In this document: piece by piece, positions 9,720 through 19,168 of the stretch
Layout of the letters: each line of letters begins with the position of its first letter
Numbering within the stretch: position 1 is the first letter of the stretch
Assembly (NCBI RefSeq): GCF_006385805.1
Contig: NZ_VFSG01000001.1
Location: 930,001-994,000 of the forward strand
Direction: 5' to 3'
DNA from: Streptococcus xiaochunlingii
GTDB lineage: Bacteria > Bacillota > Bacilli > Lactobacillales > Streptococcaceae
DNA: 64,000 nucleotides
Position numbers and translations under genes: made by a program
Notes under the pieces: generated by a model
What the model saw: only the letters and a program-made list of their open reading frames with translations
Database searches by the model: none
Told to the model about the DNA's origin: nothing

Positions 9720-10073
9720 TTACAAACCTAAGTCCGCATATGGCTTCCGGTAGCCTACTTGAACAACTTTTCCATCCTTCACTAAGAGAGGGCGTTTGAT
9801 CAGCATGCCATCGCTAGCTAAAAGGTCTGCCGCTTCTTCTACCGAAAGCTGATCCACCTTGTCTTTCAAGCCCAATTCCCGATACTTCATCCCACTGGTG
9901 TTAAAGAATGATTTGATTGGTAGGGAAGACTCCTTGATCCAGGTTTGTAGTTGCTCACTGGTCGGTGTGTCTACCACGATGTCTTGGCTATCAAACTCAC
10001 AGCCTAAGCTCGTTAATTCCGATTTCGCCTTGCGACAGGTCGAACATTTTGGGTATTCAATAAATGATAACAT
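9720..10073 (-). CDS. ArsC/Spx-family thioredoxin-fold protein
   Basis: 117 residues. The N-terminal redox motif CSTCRKA (CxxC) and the later KRPLLVKDGK stretch define the ArsC/Spx family. The sequence is closer to the YffB/arsenate-reductase-like branch than to the global regulator Spx. It ends a seven-gene operon and starts 9 bases after the ogt stop with an AAGGAG site. Arsenate reduction is only a family label; no arsenic genes are nearby. Confidence 0.85.
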   Translation of the reverse strand: MLSFIEYPKCSTCRKAKSELTSLGCEFDSQDIVVDTPTSEQLQTWIKESSLPIKSFFNTSGMKYRELGLKDKVDQLSVEEAADLLASDGMLIKRPLLVKDGKVVQVGYRKPYADLGL

Positions 10074-10082
10074 TTTTTCTCC

Positions 10083-10571
10083 TTATTCTTTCCAAGATAT
10101 GGCCTCATGTTGCAACAGCCAACGCTTGCGATCTAGTCCAGCAGCATAGCCTGTCAACTTTTTCTCCGTCCCCAGCACCCGGTGACAAGGGATGAGGAGG
10201 ATCAAGGGATTCCGACCTACTGCTTGACCGATGGCTTGGGCCGATCCACAAGACAAGGCCCGGGCAATCTCTCCATAAGTCTGACTTTCCCCATAGGGAA
10301 TCTGAGCTAGATAGGCCCAAACTCTTTGTTGAAAGTCTGTCCCTTGAGGAGACAGGGGAAAGGGCATGGAAGGATTTTCCCCTAAAAAGTACTGATCCAG
10401 CCATTCAAAGACAGCCTCATGAAGTGGCTGACAAGCTGCTTCGATATGCTCAAGCCCCTGCTCACAATTGGCTTGGTCACAAAACCAGATCCCAACTAGG
10501 CTTTCCTCATCCACCACAATAGATAGAGGTCCCAAGGGACTCTGATAGAGTTGCCGATAGAACCTAGTCAT
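10083..10571 (-). CDS. ogt: Methylated-DNA-[protein]-cysteine S-methyltransferase
   Basis: About 162 residues from the chosen ATG (10571). An upstream ATG at 10607 would add 12 residues that do not look like the family. The active-site motif is PCHRV with the acceptor Cys, preceded by the helix-turn-helix GESQTYGEIARAL and followed by LTGYAAGLDRKRWLL. It removes alkyl groups from O6-guanine and O4-thymine by suicide transfer. Neither start has a strong ribosome binding site, so translation is probably coupled to the overlapping GNAT gene upstream. Confidence 0.9.
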   Translation of the reverse strand: MTRFYRQLYQSPLGPLSIVVDEESLVGIWFCDQANCEQGLEHIEAACQPLHEAVFEWLDQYFLGENPSMPFPLSPQGTDFQQRVWAYLAQIPYGESQTYGEIARALSCGSAQAIGQAVGRNPLILLIPCHRVLGTEKKLTGYAAGLDRKRWLLQHEAISWKE

Positions 10572-11136
10572 TTTGAGACTGTTCTGCACGGTAGTCCCAA
10601 CGATCATCTTCGCTAATCACTTGGAAGAGGCTGGTTTCTGCCTTTCGTTTGATCTTCTGATAAGCGAGACGAACCCCATCAATTGGCACTTTTCCACAGT
10701 AATGGAAGCCTAACTTCTCTAAAAGATGTTGCATAACCTTGTTGTCAGGATGGGTATCACAGCGGAAATCTGGGCCCTTTTCTCCTTCGATCAAGCCTTG
10801 AAGGAAGGTTTGGGCTACGCCTCGTCCAGCAGCTTCTTTGGCAACAGCGATCCGGTGAAAACTGATATAGAGATAGTTATCATGTTCCCATTTTCCGTCA
10901 TAAATGTCATTATAAGCTGCTTCATTTCCCTTGTAGAGAGCGGCATAAGCTACGACTTCTTGATTCTCTACAGCTACATAACCACGGCTTTCTAGGATAT
11001 CCTCAAAAATGATTTCTTGATCCGGATAACCATCCTGCCATTGGTCCACTCCAGCTGCAGCTAAGCTGTCCTTGCCATCTTGAATGATTTCCATAATCCG
11101 ATTGATTTCATTGGGATAGGCCATTCTAATTTCCAT
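10564..11136 (-). CDS. GNAT-family N-acetyltransferase
   Basis: 190 residues from the ATG at 11136, chosen because AAGGAG lies about 7 bases before it; a longer frame to 11211 lacks a site and overlaps rsmI. The GNAT core is visible: YLYISFHRIAVAKEAAGRGVAQTFLQ contains the acetyl-CoA pyrophosphate loop (Q/R-x-x-G-x-G/A pattern, here AAGRGVA). The TNDKVMQ-like region and LEKLGFHYCG close the fold. The substrate is unknown. The gene overlaps ogt by a few bases. Confidence 0.85.
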   Translation of the reverse strand: MEIRMAYPNEINRIMEIIQDGKDSLAAAGVDQWQDGYPDQEIIFEDILESRGYVAVENQEVVAYAALYKGNEAAYNDIYDGKWEHDNYLYISFHRIAVAKEAAGRGVAQTFLQGLIEGEKGPDFRCDTHPDNKVMQHLLEKLGFHYCGKVPIDGVRLAYQKIKRKAETSLFQVISEDDRWDYRAEQSQND

Positions 11137-11146
11137 CAGACTCTCC

Positions 11147-12010
11147 TTATTCTTCCTCTTGGTGGTATCGGGCATAGAGATCACTCTTTTGCTGCCCGAA
11201 TTGTTTGGCAACCTGTTTGATTGCCTGGTTCTTTTTCATGCCAGACTGGACCAGAAGATCAATCTCTTGGATCAGATCCACTTCTTCTAGATCTAGCTCC
11301 TGTTCACTGGCTCCCTCTACAATCAGAAGGCACTCTCCTTTAAGGGGATTTTCCTCCAGATAGTCCACTAACTCTGCGATGGTCCCTCGCGTGTATTCTT
11401 CATAGATCTTGGTCAGTTCTCGGACCAGCACAACTGGACGGTCTCCATATACTGCCAGCATATTTTCAAGGGTCGCACGAACTCGGTGCGGAGACTCATA
11501 AAAGATCTGAGTCTCAGGATAGGCTAGCTTTTCCTGGAAAAAGGCCTTTTGCTGCCCTTCCTTGCGTGGAAGAAAGCCATAAAAGATATGGGGCTGGGGT
11601 GCCAAGCCACTGGCAATTAGGCCGGTAATGCCGGCGCTCGGGCCAGGAACTGCCACAACAGGGATTTCTCGTTCAATAGCCGCCTTGACCAGGTCGTGAC
11701 CTGGATCCGAAATACTGGGCAGTCCTGCATCCGATACCTGGGCCAGGTCCTTTCCAGACTCTAAATGAGCTAGCAAATCAGGGATTTTCTCCATGGCATT
11801 GTGCTCATGGAAGCTAGTTTGTGGTGTCGCAATCTCAAAATGCTTGAGCAAGAGTCCTGTATTGCGTGTATCTTCTGCTGCTATCAGATCCACCTCTTTT
11901 AGAGTTTGGATCATGCGGTAGCTCATGTCATCCCGATTGCCAATTGGGGTTGGCACTAAAAATAGAGTCCCTGTCGCTTTATCCCCTTTAAAACTTCGTT
12001 GAATCTGCAT
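11147..12010 (-). CDS. rsmI: 16S rRNA (cytidine(1402)-2'-O)-methyltransferase RsmI
   Basis: 287 residues, usual length. N-terminal LFLVPTPIGNRDDMSYRM, EDTRNTGLLLKHF, SDAGLPSISDPG and VPGPSAGITGLIASGL are the tetrapyrrole-methylase fold motifs specific to RsmI. It methylates the ribose of C1402 in the 30S P site. The neighbours (yabA 2 bases upstream, then holB and tmk) are the usual firmicute arrangement. Confidence 0.95.
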   Translation of the reverse strand: MQIQRSFKGDKATGTLFLVPTPIGNRDDMSYRMIQTLKEVDLIAAEDTRNTGLLLKHFEIATPQTSFHEHNAMEKIPDLLAHLESGKDLAQVSDAGLPSISDPGHDLVKAAIEREIPVVAVPGPSAGITGLIASGLAPQPHIFYGFLPRKEGQQKAFFQEKLAYPETQIFYESPHRVRATLENMLAVYGDRPVVLVRELTKIYEEYTRGTIAELVDYLEENPLKGECLLIVEGASEQELDLEEVDLIQEIDLLVQSGMKKNQAIKQVAKQFGQQKSDLYARYHQEEE

Positions 12011-12012
12011 AT

Positions 12013-12333
12013 TTACTCCCTAAATAACAATTCATCACAGAAAATACACTCTTCATCATTTTCACGACGTTGACCATAGGAGTCTGTACAAACATGAAAT
12101 CCATCATTGTAAATTCTTTGTAAATTTTCACGACCATTGCGATGGAATTTAGGGGAGCTGGTTTTCTCCACTTCTCCTAAGCGCTCTCTTAATTTATCAT
12201 TTTCAAGACGCAGAGCTGTATTTTCCTCGACAATGAGTTTGAGATTTTTCTTAATGGCTTCAACCTCTGCTAATGTAACCAGCAATTCCTGGGAGAAGCC
12301 ATCCAAAGCATCAAATAATTCTTTTTTATTCAT
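12013..12333 (-). CDS. yabA: Replication initiation control protein YabA
   Basis: 106 residues. The N-terminal half is a leucine-rich coiled coil (residues 5-55) for tetramer formation. The C-terminal half holds the zinc-binding pattern [10 protein letters not shown]...[10 protein letters not shown] with Cys ligands. YabA binds DnaA and the beta clamp DnaN and restrains re-initiation. The gene lies between holB and rsmI, as in most Bacilli. Confidence 0.95.
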   Translation of the reverse strand: MNKKELFDALDGFSQELLVTLAEVEAIKKNLKLIVEENTALRLENDKLRERLGEVEKTSSPKFHRNGRENLQRIYNDGFHVCTDSYGQRRENDEECIFCDELLFRE

Positions 12334-12337
12334 CTCT

Positions 12338-13237
12338 TTACCTTCTATTTTTCAACTGTAGGACCATATACTCGAGAGCATTTTGAAAACTCACATTCCG
12401 TTCCCACATCTGTTTGGCCAAGACCAATTTTTCTAGATAGTCTCTTCCTAAGGACTGACCGATGGAGCGTGCAAAGAGCAATTCCATCAAGCGAAAGGCT
12501 TGGGCCTGCTTTTCTTTATCATCCGTCTCTTGGACCAAGCGAGAGACCAGCAAGTAGACATGCGGATCTGCTTTTAGACAAGCTGTGACGAAACGCTCAC
12601 ACTCCCTCGCCAGATCGAAAAAGGATGTATTCTGGGCGAGACTTTGGGCCTCATGAAAACCTTGGCTAAAGTTGGCTAACAGATCTGCTTGTTGAAGCAA
12701 CAAACCTTCCTGAAGGAGATACTCTTTTAGGAAATCTTGGTTTTTCGGGAAATGAACCTGCTGCGCCCGACTTTTAATAGTCGGGAGAACCAACTGCTCA
12801 TCTGCTGTCAGCAGAAAGATATGTACTTCACTCTGAGGTTCTTCAATCACTTTTAGGAGAGAATTGGCCGCATTGACGTGCATCCGGTCTGCATCGCAAA
12901 TGATAAAGACTTGCTTAGATCCTTCATAGCCCGACTGGGAAAAATTCTGAATCAAGTCTCGGATCCGATCTGTCTTAATGATGTGATTGACCGGTCGTAC
13001 AACTGTTACATCTGAGAATTCATCCTCTTCAATCAATCGACAAGCCCGACAAGTCCCACAGGGCCAAACACCCTTCTTATCCGTACAAAAAAGACTTTGG
13101 GACAAGAGCTGGGCCATCTCAAAACTGCCAAAATCTCCTGTAAAGAGATAGGCGTGGCTCAAGCGGTCTTGTTCTAAAATAGCTTGGAAGCGATCTACTA
13201 ACTGAGGTTGAAGTTTTTGCACTTGTTCTAACTTCAT
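12338..13237 (-). CDS. holB: DNA polymerase III subunit delta'
   Basis: 299 residues. AAA+ clamp-loader fold with a degenerate P-loop ([12 protein letters not shown], no GKT), as expected for the non-hydrolysing delta' subunit. A zinc knuckle has Cys residues in [18 protein letters not shown]. The sensor region is [10 protein letters not shown] and [18 protein letters not shown]. It overlaps the tmk stop by 4 bases and is translated with it. Confidence 0.95.
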   Translation of the reverse strand: MKLEQVQKLQPQLVDRFQAILEQDRLSHAYLFTGDFGSFEMAQLLSQSLFCTDKKGVWPCGTCRACRLIEEDEFSDVTVVRPVNHIIKTDRIRDLIQNFSQSGYEGSKQVFIICDADRMHVNAANSLLKVIEEPQSEVHIFLLTADEQLVLPTIKSRAQQVHFPKNQDFLKEYLLQEGLLLQQADLLANFSQGFHEAQSLAQNTSFFDLARECERFVTACLKADPHVYLLVSRLVQETDDKEKQAQAFRLMELLFARSIGQSLGRDYLEKLVLAKQMWERNVSFQNALEYMVLQLKNRR

Positions 13238-13872
13238 TCACTGATCTCCAAGACTTCTTTGAGTAGCAGCCAAGTATCCTCGACCACCTTGTCAAAACTT
13301 TGACTGGCATCAATTTTCACCACACGTTGCGGTTCTTTTTCGAGGATGGCTAGATAGCCTTGGCGGACTTTCTGATGAAGACTGAGACCTTCTAAATCCA
13401 AGCGATTGACTTCGCGACTAGCACTCTTAGCAATTCGAGCCAATCCTTCTTCTACATCAATGTCAAAATAGAAGGTCCGGTTTGGCTTAAGACCATCAGT
13501 CGCAAACTGGTTTAACCATTCAATATCCGCTACTGCTAAGCCACGACCAAAACCTTGATAAGCTACCGAACTGTCGATAAACCGGTCCATAATGACTAGC
13601 TTCCCTGCTTCCAAGGCTGGAAGGACACGTTCAGCCAAGTGTTGGCGACGACTGGCGATATAAAGAAGCAATTCTGTCTTAGGATCCATTTCCGTATGGG
13701 ATGGATCAAGAATGACTTCGCGTATTTTTTCTGCTATGCCTACGCCACCTGGTTCCCGCGTGGTAATATAGGCAATTCCTGCCTTTTCCAAGCGTGGTAA
13801 CAAGGCTTCTAAAACGGAGGATTTCCCTGCGCCTTCTGGGCCTTCAATTGAAATTAATGTTCCCTGTTTCAT
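13234..13872 (-). CDS. tmk: Thymidylate kinase
   Basis: 212 residues. P-loop [10 protein letters not shown], the DRx motif [26 protein letters not shown] and a lid region rich in Arg ([15 protein letters not shown]) are diagnostic. It phosphorylates dTMP to dTDP. It is the first gene of the tmk-holB-yabA-rsmI-GNAT-ogt-arsC-like operon. Confidence 0.97.
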   Translation of the reverse strand: MKQGTLISIEGPEGAGKSSVLEALLPRLEKAGIAYITTREPGGVGIAEKIREVILDPSHTEMDPKTELLLYIASRRQHLAERVLPALEAGKLVIMDRFIDSSVAYQGFGRGLAVADIEWLNQFATDGLKPNRTFYFDIDVEEGLARIAKSASREVNRLDLEGLSLHQKVRQGYLAILEKEPQRVVKIDASQSFDKVVEDTWLLLKEVLEISE

Positions 13873-14044
13873 TCTCTTGTCTTAACTTTCTATACTCTTT
13901 TCTCTAACATGCATCACTTCTTTTTATTTTACCAAAAATAGGGGTAAAAATCCTGTCCGAATCCGTGAAAATTGATGAAAATTATTTCCTATTTTTCATT
14001 TTTTTTGGTAAAATGAATGATGAAAAACGATTAGGAGAACGAGC

Positions 14045-14932
14045 ATGTTTAAGGCAAAAAATATTCTGGCCATTATTTTTGGGGCTGGCATTTTTTCTTT
14101 TGGAATCTTCTTTCTAGTAATTCCATTTCACTTTTATGAGGGAGGGGCTACAGGGATTACCCTAATCACCTACTACCTCTTTAAAATTCCCGTTTCGGTC
14201 ATGAACTTGGCTATCAATATCCCCCTCTTTTTCCTAGCCTGGAAATTACTGGGCCTCCGCTCTCTCTACCTGAGCTTGATAGGGACCTTCTCTGTTTCTT
14301 CTTGGATGGCTGTCTTCGAGATGATTCCTGGGAGTCATCATCTCCAGAATGCGATTTACACTGCTTTAGATGGGGATATCCTCCTAGCCTGTATCGGATC
14401 AGGTGTTATCCTTGGAACTGGACTGGGGATTATCTTCAACGCTGGAGGAACAACAGGTGGAACCGATATTGTCGCGCGTATCTTTAACAAGTACACGACA
14501 CTTTCTATGGGACGCCTGATGTTAATTGTAGATGCCATCGTCTTGACAACTGTTTTGATTGTCTTTAAGGACTTCCGAATTGCGGCCTATACCCTCCTCT
14601 TTATCCTGATTGACACCGTCGTCATTGATATCGTTGGCGAAGGAGGTTTTGCAGGAAAAGGATTCCTCGTGGTTACTTCCAAACCGGATGAAATTGCTAA
14701 ACAAATCACGACTGATTTGGGTCGAGGGGTCACATTCATGAACGGTATGGGCTATTATAGCCAACAAGAAATGAAGATCGTCTACTGCGTCGTCTCTCGG
14801 AACGAAATGAAACAAATGAAAGATTTGATTAATAAAATTGATCCATTCGCCTTCATTACCATTACAGAAGCCCACGAAATACTGGGAGAAGGATTTACCT
14901 TGGATACCAACAAGCAACCCATTGCTCGCTAA
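14045..14932 (+). CDS. YitT family membrane protein (DUF2179 C-terminus)
   Basis: 295 residues. About five or six hydrophobic helices (residues 5-200) include the family stretch GTGLGIIFNAGGTTGGTDIVA. A soluble DUF2179 domain of about 80 residues follows (VTSKPDEIAKQITTDLGRGVT...YCVVSRNEMKQMK). The ribosome binding site AGGAG is in place. Function of the family is not settled; some members are annotated as transporters without proof. Confidence 0.9.
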   Translation: MFKAKNILAIIFGAGIFSFGIFFLVIPFHFYEGGATGITLITYYLFKIPVSVMNLAINIPLFFLAWKLLGLRSLYLSLIGTFSVSSWMAVFEMIPGSHHLQNAIYTALDGDILLACIGSGVILGTGLGIIFNAGGTTGGTDIVARIFNKYTTLSMGRLMLIVDAIVLTTVLIVFKDFRIAAYTLLFILIDTVVIDIVGEGGFAGKGFLVVTSKPDEIAKQITTDLGRGVTFMNGMGYYSQQEMKIVYCVVSRNEMKQMKDLINKIDPFAFITITEAHEILGEGFTLDTNKQPIAR

Positions 14933-14935
14933 GAC

Positions 14936-14973
14936 AAATAAAGAGCCTGAGAGATTCTCAGGCTCTTTATTTT
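14936..14973. terminator. Bidirectional terminator
   Basis: AAATAAAGAGCCTGAG pairs perfectly with CTCAGGCTCTTTATTT around a 5-base loop, between the convergent yitT-like and CBS/ACT genes. Confidence 0.9.
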
Positions 14974-15628
14974 AGAAGGCTTTTGCAGATGTGCGACTAA
15001 TTTCGTCCACACGGATACCATTTTCTTCAAACTTCTTCTTGATGGCTTCAGTATCGGTAATCCCATCAATCTGAACTTCGATGACGACATGATCATCTTT
15101 GGTTGGGATATTGACTGTATTGGCAATATTGTATCCTTCTTCTACAATTAAATGAATGATTTGCTCTAGGACCCCAACCTTGTCTTCTGTCACGAAGCTA
15201 ACCCGCACTCCTTCTTCTCCATAACCGGATACTTCAAGGAAGGCACGGAAAATATCACGGTCTGTAATCACACCAGAAACTTGATCATTGTCCACGACTG
15301 GAAGAATGCCAACCTTGTTCTTATACATGAGGTAGGTCGCGTCTTCTAGGCTAGCAAATTTCGAGACAGTGATCACGTCACGAAGCATGACGTCCTTAAC
15401 TTTGGTTTTGTTGAGTAGGTAATTCATTTCAAAAATGGAAAGACTGGTCGCTTTTGATGGACTAGCTTCTGCAATGGTACCTTCTGTCACCAAGCCGACC
15501 AATTTGTCATTTTCAATAACTGGCAAACGGTGCAAACCTTGTTCCCGCATCAAATCTGCCGCATGAGCAATTGTTGTATCTGGACTAATATACACTACTT
15601 TACGGGTCATAAAATCTTTAACAGCCAT
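14972..15628 (-). CDS. CBS-pair plus ACT domain protein (AcuB-like)
   Basis: 218 residues from the second ATG (AGGAG 7 bases upstream; the first ATG is only 1 base from it). Two CBS motifs (residues about 5-60 and 78-130, each ending in the GLVTEGTI or GVITDRDI pattern) are followed by an ACT domain (VSFVTEDKVGVLEQIIHLIVEE). CBS pairs bind adenosyl ligands and ACT domains bind amino acids. Streptococci keep this gene directly downstream of livF, which suggests a sensor linked to branched-chain amino acids, but this is inference. Confidence 0.85.
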   Translation of the reverse strand: MAVKDFMTRKVVYISPDTTIAHAADLMREQGLHRLPVIENDKLVGLVTEGTIAEASPSKATSLSIFEMNYLLNKTKVKDVMLRDVITVSKFASLEDATYLMYKNKVGILPVVDNDQVSGVITDRDIFRAFLEVSGYGEEGVRVSFVTEDKVGVLEQIIHLIVEEGYNIANTVNIPTKDDHVVIEVQIDGITDTEAIKKKFEENGIRVDEISRTSAKAF

Positions 15629-15741
15629 AATCATTCTCCTATGCTTTTCTTAGTTTTATTATACTTGATTTTTAGAATGATTTCAAACGCTTTCAGCAGT
15701 TTTCTCTTGTTTTCAAAATTTAGAAAAATCAAACAAGAGAT

Positions 15742-15774
15742 GAAAAAAGAAAGGCCTTTAGGACCTTTCCTTTC
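15742..15774 (-). terminator. Terminator after livF
   Basis: On the minus strand AAAGGTCC and GGCCTTT flank a 4-base loop and are followed by CTTTTTT. It separates the liv operon from the CBS/ACT gene. Confidence 0.7.
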
Positions 15775-15792
15775 AAACAAACTTTAAAAATC

Positions 15793-16503
15793 TTATCCAC
15801 CAAGGTAGGCCTTGCGGACTTCTTCTGAGGCTAAGAGTTCTTTTCCTGTTCCGGTAAGAACGACTTTCCCTGTTTCGAGAACATAACCGCGGTCTGCGAT
15901 GGCAAGGGCCTTGTTGGCATTTTGTTCAATCAAGAGAACAGTTGTTCCTTGTTTTTGGATATCTTGGATGATATCAAAGATTTCTTGGATAAAGATTGGG
16001 GCCAATCCCATAGAAGGTTCATCCAGGAGCAAAAGTTTTGGCGTCGACATGAGGGCACGACCCATTGCAAGCATTTGTTGCTCCCCACCAGATAGGGTGG
16101 CTGCATCTTGGTTCTTCCGTTCTTCCAAACGTGGGAAACGGGAGAAGACCTTCTTCAAGTTAGCTTGGTTTTCTTCTCGGTCTTTCTTCAAGAAAGCTCC
16201 CATTTCCAAGTTTTCCATAACGGTCAAGCCTGGAAAGACGTGGCGACCTTCTGGAACTTGAGAGAGTCCTGCTGCTACAATCTTTTGAGCTGGAACCTTT
16301 TGAATCTCCTGACCCAAAAACTCAATTTTCCCAGCACTTGGACGCACCAAACCTGAAATGGTACGAAGAATAGATGTTTTCCCAGCACCGTTAGCACCGA
16401 TAAGAGAAACAACTTCTCCTTCATTTACCTCGAAACTGACATCACGGACAGCCTGGATCATGCCATAGTGTACAGAAAGATTTTCAACTTTTAACATAGA
16501 CAT
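15793..16503 (-). CDS. livF: Branched-chain amino acid ABC transporter ATPase LivF
   Basis: 236 residues. Walker A GANGAGKTSI, signature LSGGEQQMLAMGRAL, Walker B LLLLDEPSMGLAP. The N-terminal VHYGMIQAVRDVSFEVNEGE is typical of LivF. It forms a heterodimer with LivG to energise LivHM. Its ATG overlaps the livG stop (TAATG). Confidence 0.95.
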   Translation of the reverse strand: MSMLKVENLSVHYGMIQAVRDVSFEVNEGEVVSLIGANGAGKTSILRTISGLVRPSAGKIEFLGQEIQKVPAQKIVAAGLSQVPEGRHVFPGLTVMENLEMGAFLKKDREENQANLKKVFSRFPRLEERKNQDAATLSGGEQQMLAMGRALMSTPKLLLLDEPSMGLAPIFIQEIFDIIQDIQKQGTTVLLIEQNANKALAIADRGYVLETGKVVLTGTGKELLASEEVRKAYLGG

Positions 16504-17267
16504 TAGGCTTCACCTCCTAGATAGGCTTCGATTACGCGTTTGTTATTCTTGATTTCATCTGGCGTACCATGGGCAATCAAGCGGCCATATTCCAATACAT
16601 AAATCCGTTCTGTTACTTCCATGACCAAGCTCATATCGTGCTCGATCAGCATGATCGTAATATTAAATTCTTTTTGAATGCGACGGATCAATTGGGTCAA
16701 TTCTGCTGTTTCTTGAGGGTTCATCCCTGCAGCAGGTTCATCCAAGAAGAGGATTTTTGGCTCTGTCGCAAGGGCACGAACGATCTCCAAGTGACGTTGT
16801 TGTCCGTAAGCCAAGTTTTTAGCCAAAGTATCTGCTTCTTTTTCCAAACCGAAAATGGCTAACAATTCAAGGGCTTTTGCTTTCAAAGCTTCTTCATTCT
16901 TGTAATAGCTTGGCAAGCGGAAAAGACTCGCAAAGACATGTGGTTTGTGGTGGTTGGCAAAGGCAATCAAGACATTGTCCAAAACGCTCAAATCTTTAAA
17001 GAGACGAATATTTTGGAAAGTCCGTCCCAGACCACCTGCAGCGATTTTATAAGGTGCTTTACCATTTAATAGGTGACCGTCTAAGGTAATGGTCCCTTCA
17101 CTTGGTTCATACACTCCTGTTAGGAGGTTGAAGAGGGTTGTTTTACCGGCACCGTTGGGCCCGATCAACCCAACCAATTCCCCTTCATTGAGTTCCATGG
17201 TCACATCCCCAACGGCTGTCAAACCACCAAAGTTTTTTGTTAAATTTTTTACTTCAAGAAGTGCCAT
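16503..17267 (-). CDS. livG: Branched-chain amino acid ABC transporter ATPase LivG
   Basis: 254 residues. Walker A GPNGAGKTTL, the LivG-type insert GRTFQNIRLFKDLSVLDNV, signature-region LAYGQQRHLEIVRALA and Walker B ILFLDEPAAGMNP. The start overlaps the livM stop (TAATG), so translation is coupled. Confidence 0.95.
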   Translation of the reverse strand: MALLEVKNLTKNFGGLTAVGDVTMELNEGELVGLIGPNGAGKTTLFNLLTGVYEPSEGTITLDGHLLNGKAPYKIAAGGLGRTFQNIRLFKDLSVLDNVLIAFANHHKPHVFASLFRLPSYYKNEEALKAKALELLAIFGLEKEADTLAKNLAYGQQRHLEIVRALATEPKILFLDEPAAGMNPQETAELTQLIRRIQKEFNITIMLIEHDMSLVMEVTERIYVLEYGRLIAHGTPDEIKNNKRVIEAYLGGEA

Positions 17268-18214
17268 TAGTTAGCCTCCTTTTTTGAGAGTAGTTTTTTC
17301 AAGCTGAATTCCCATGTTCCAAGAAGACCACCTGGACGGAAGATCATCACGAGAATCAAAGCCAATGAGTAAATGATCATACGTACACTTGAGAAGTCTT
17401 GAAGCACCATGTTCAAGATCCCCAAGACGATAGCTGCCACAACTGTTCCTGACATTGATCCCAAACCACCAAACACGACAATGATCAAGACATTAATAGT
17501 ATTGGTGAAAGAATAATCTTTCGGAACGACAGATCCAATGAAACCTGCTTGGAGAGATCCTGCAATCGCTGCTGTGATCGCACCGAAAACAAAGGCGATG
17601 ACTTTAACTTTGGTCGTATTGATCCCAACAGATTCTGCTGCGATTTCATCTTCACGAACAGAGAGGGTAGAACGTCCAATTGGACTGCGTAAGAAGTTGA
17701 TGGTAAAGATGGTTGTAATCACGACAAAAAGGTAAACCAATTGCCAGGTTGTAAAGGCTGGCAAACCAAGGATCCCAGCGGCACCATTGGTGAGAGTACC
17801 ACCATTGACGATCAAGATCCGGATGATTTCAGAAACCCCCAGTGTCGCAATCGCGAGGTAGTCCCCTTTCAAACGAAGGGTTGGAACCCCAACGATCAAG
17901 GCAACGAGACCTGCGATCAAAGCCCCTAAAACCATCGCACCAAAGAAAGCCCCGTAGGTTGGTGATTTAGAACCGAGAATGGCTGCAGAATAGGCACCAA
18001 TCGCCATAAATCCGGCATGACCGAGTGAGAATTGACCTGAGAAACCAACAATGAGGTTCAAGCCAACTGCAAGGATAATATTAATTCCGATTTGTTCTAA
18101 AATTTGGATATAGAAGAGGTTGAGCACACCCGCTGCAACCAAGACTTGGATCAAGGCAAAACCTGCGACCAAAAGACCAAGCCAGACTAAATTCACTTTT
18201 AAATTTTGTTTCAT
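17267..18214 (-). CDS. livM: Branched-chain amino acid ABC transporter permease LivM
   Basis: 315 residues with about eight to ten membrane helices. The family stretches GLNLIVGFSGQFSLGHAGFM and the cytoplasmic loop RSPIGRSTLSVREDEIAAES (the EAA-like ATPase contact) identify LivM. It pairs with LivH 3 bases upstream. Confidence 0.95.
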   Translation of the reverse strand: MKQNLKVNLVWLGLLVAGFALIQVLVAAGVLNLFYIQILEQIGINIILAVGLNLIVGFSGQFSLGHAGFMAIGAYSAAILGSKSPTYGAFFGAMVLGALIAGLVALIVGVPTLRLKGDYLAIATLGVSEIIRILIVNGGTLTNGAAGILGLPAFTTWQLVYLFVVITTIFTINFLRSPIGRSTLSVREDEIAAESVGINTTKVKVIAFVFGAITAAIAGSLQAGFIGSVVPKDYSFTNTINVLIIVVFGGLGSMSGTVVAAIVLGILNMVLQDFSSVRMIIYSLALILVMIFRPGGLLGTWEFSLKKLLSKKEAN

Positions 18215-18217
18215 GGC

Positions 18218-19096
18218 TTACACCTTCTCTTTCACATTTTTACCGAGGATACCTGCTGGACGGATGAGCAAGATCACAATCAAGATGGCATACACAATAG
18301 CATCACGGAAGTCTGAAAGACCAATCGCTGTAGCGAAAGTTTCCAATAAACCGATGACAAAGCCACCTAGGGCCGCGCCTGGAATGATTCCGATTCCTCC
18401 AAGAACGGCTGCGACAAAGGCTTTGATCCCTGGTGTCATCCCCATCAAAGGTTCGATTGAGTTGTAATACAAACCGATCAAAACCCCACCAGCACCCGCT
18501 AAGGCTGATCCCAAAGCAAAGGTAAAGCTGATGGTCCGGTTTACGTTAATCCCCATCAATTGAGCGGCATCGCTATCAACAGAAACGGCACGCATGGCTT
18601 TCCCCATCTTTGTCTTTTGGATAATAAATTGAAGAGCGACCATCAAGAAAATAGACACTCCTAAAATCATCAACTGAATGTTAGAGATCGAAATGGGACC
18701 AAAATTGTAACGAACAGTTTCAATGACTTGCGGGAAGGAACGGGTATTGGCCCCTACAAAGAAGACCATCCCATATTCAAGCAAGAAGGAAACCCCGATG
18801 GCTGTGATCAAGGCTGCAATCCGAGTCGAATGACGAAGCGGACGATAAGCCAGATATTCAATCACAACCCCTAAAATAGCTGTCCCGACCATAGCTAGAA
18901 GCAAGGCTACAAAGAAGTTAACTTTCAATGAGTTCAATAAGAAATACCCCATAAAGGCACCTACCATGTAGATATCCCCATGGGCAAAGTTGATCAATTT
19001 GATAATTCCATACACCATAGTATAACCAAGGGCTAAGAGTGCATAGACACTTCCCAAGATTAGACCGTTCACTAATTGCTGGAGCATTTGAACCAT
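18218..19096 (-). CDS. livH: Branched-chain amino acid ABC transporter permease LivH
   Basis: 292 residues, polytopic. VYALLALGYTMVYGIIKLIN FAHGDIYMVGAF and the coupling loop TKMGKAMRAVSVDSDAAQLM are characteristic. It lies 72 bases after livJ, with a stem-loop in the gap that should lower permease expression relative to the abundant binding protein. Confidence 0.95.
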   Translation of the reverse strand: MVQMLQQLVNGLILGSVYALLALGYTMVYGIIKLINFAHGDIYMVGAFMGYFLLNSLKVNFFVALLLAMVGTAILGVVIEYLAYRPLRHSTRIAALITAIGVSFLLEYGMVFFVGANTRSFPQVIETVRYNFGPISISNIQLMILGVSIFLMVALQFIIQKTKMGKAMRAVSVDSDAAQLMGINVNRTISFTFALGSALAGAGGVLIGLYYNSIEPLMGMTPGIKAFVAAVLGGIGIIPGAALGGFVIGLLETFATAIGLSDFRDAIVYAILIVILLIRPAGILGKNVKEKV

Positions 19097-19105
19097 CCTT
19101 TCTAA

Positions 19106-19148
19106 TAATAAAGAGCGAGGCCAGGAATTTTCATTCTCCCAGCCTCTT
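19106..19148 (-). terminator. Partial terminator/attenuator between livJ and livH
   Basis: On the minus strand GAGGCTGGGA pairs with TCCTGGCCTC around a 10-base loop, followed by a short T-rich tract (GCTCTTTATT). Its place inside the operon suggests partial termination or protection of the livJ mRNA 3' end. Confidence 0.6.
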
Positions 19149-19168
19149 GTACAAACAACAAATGATAA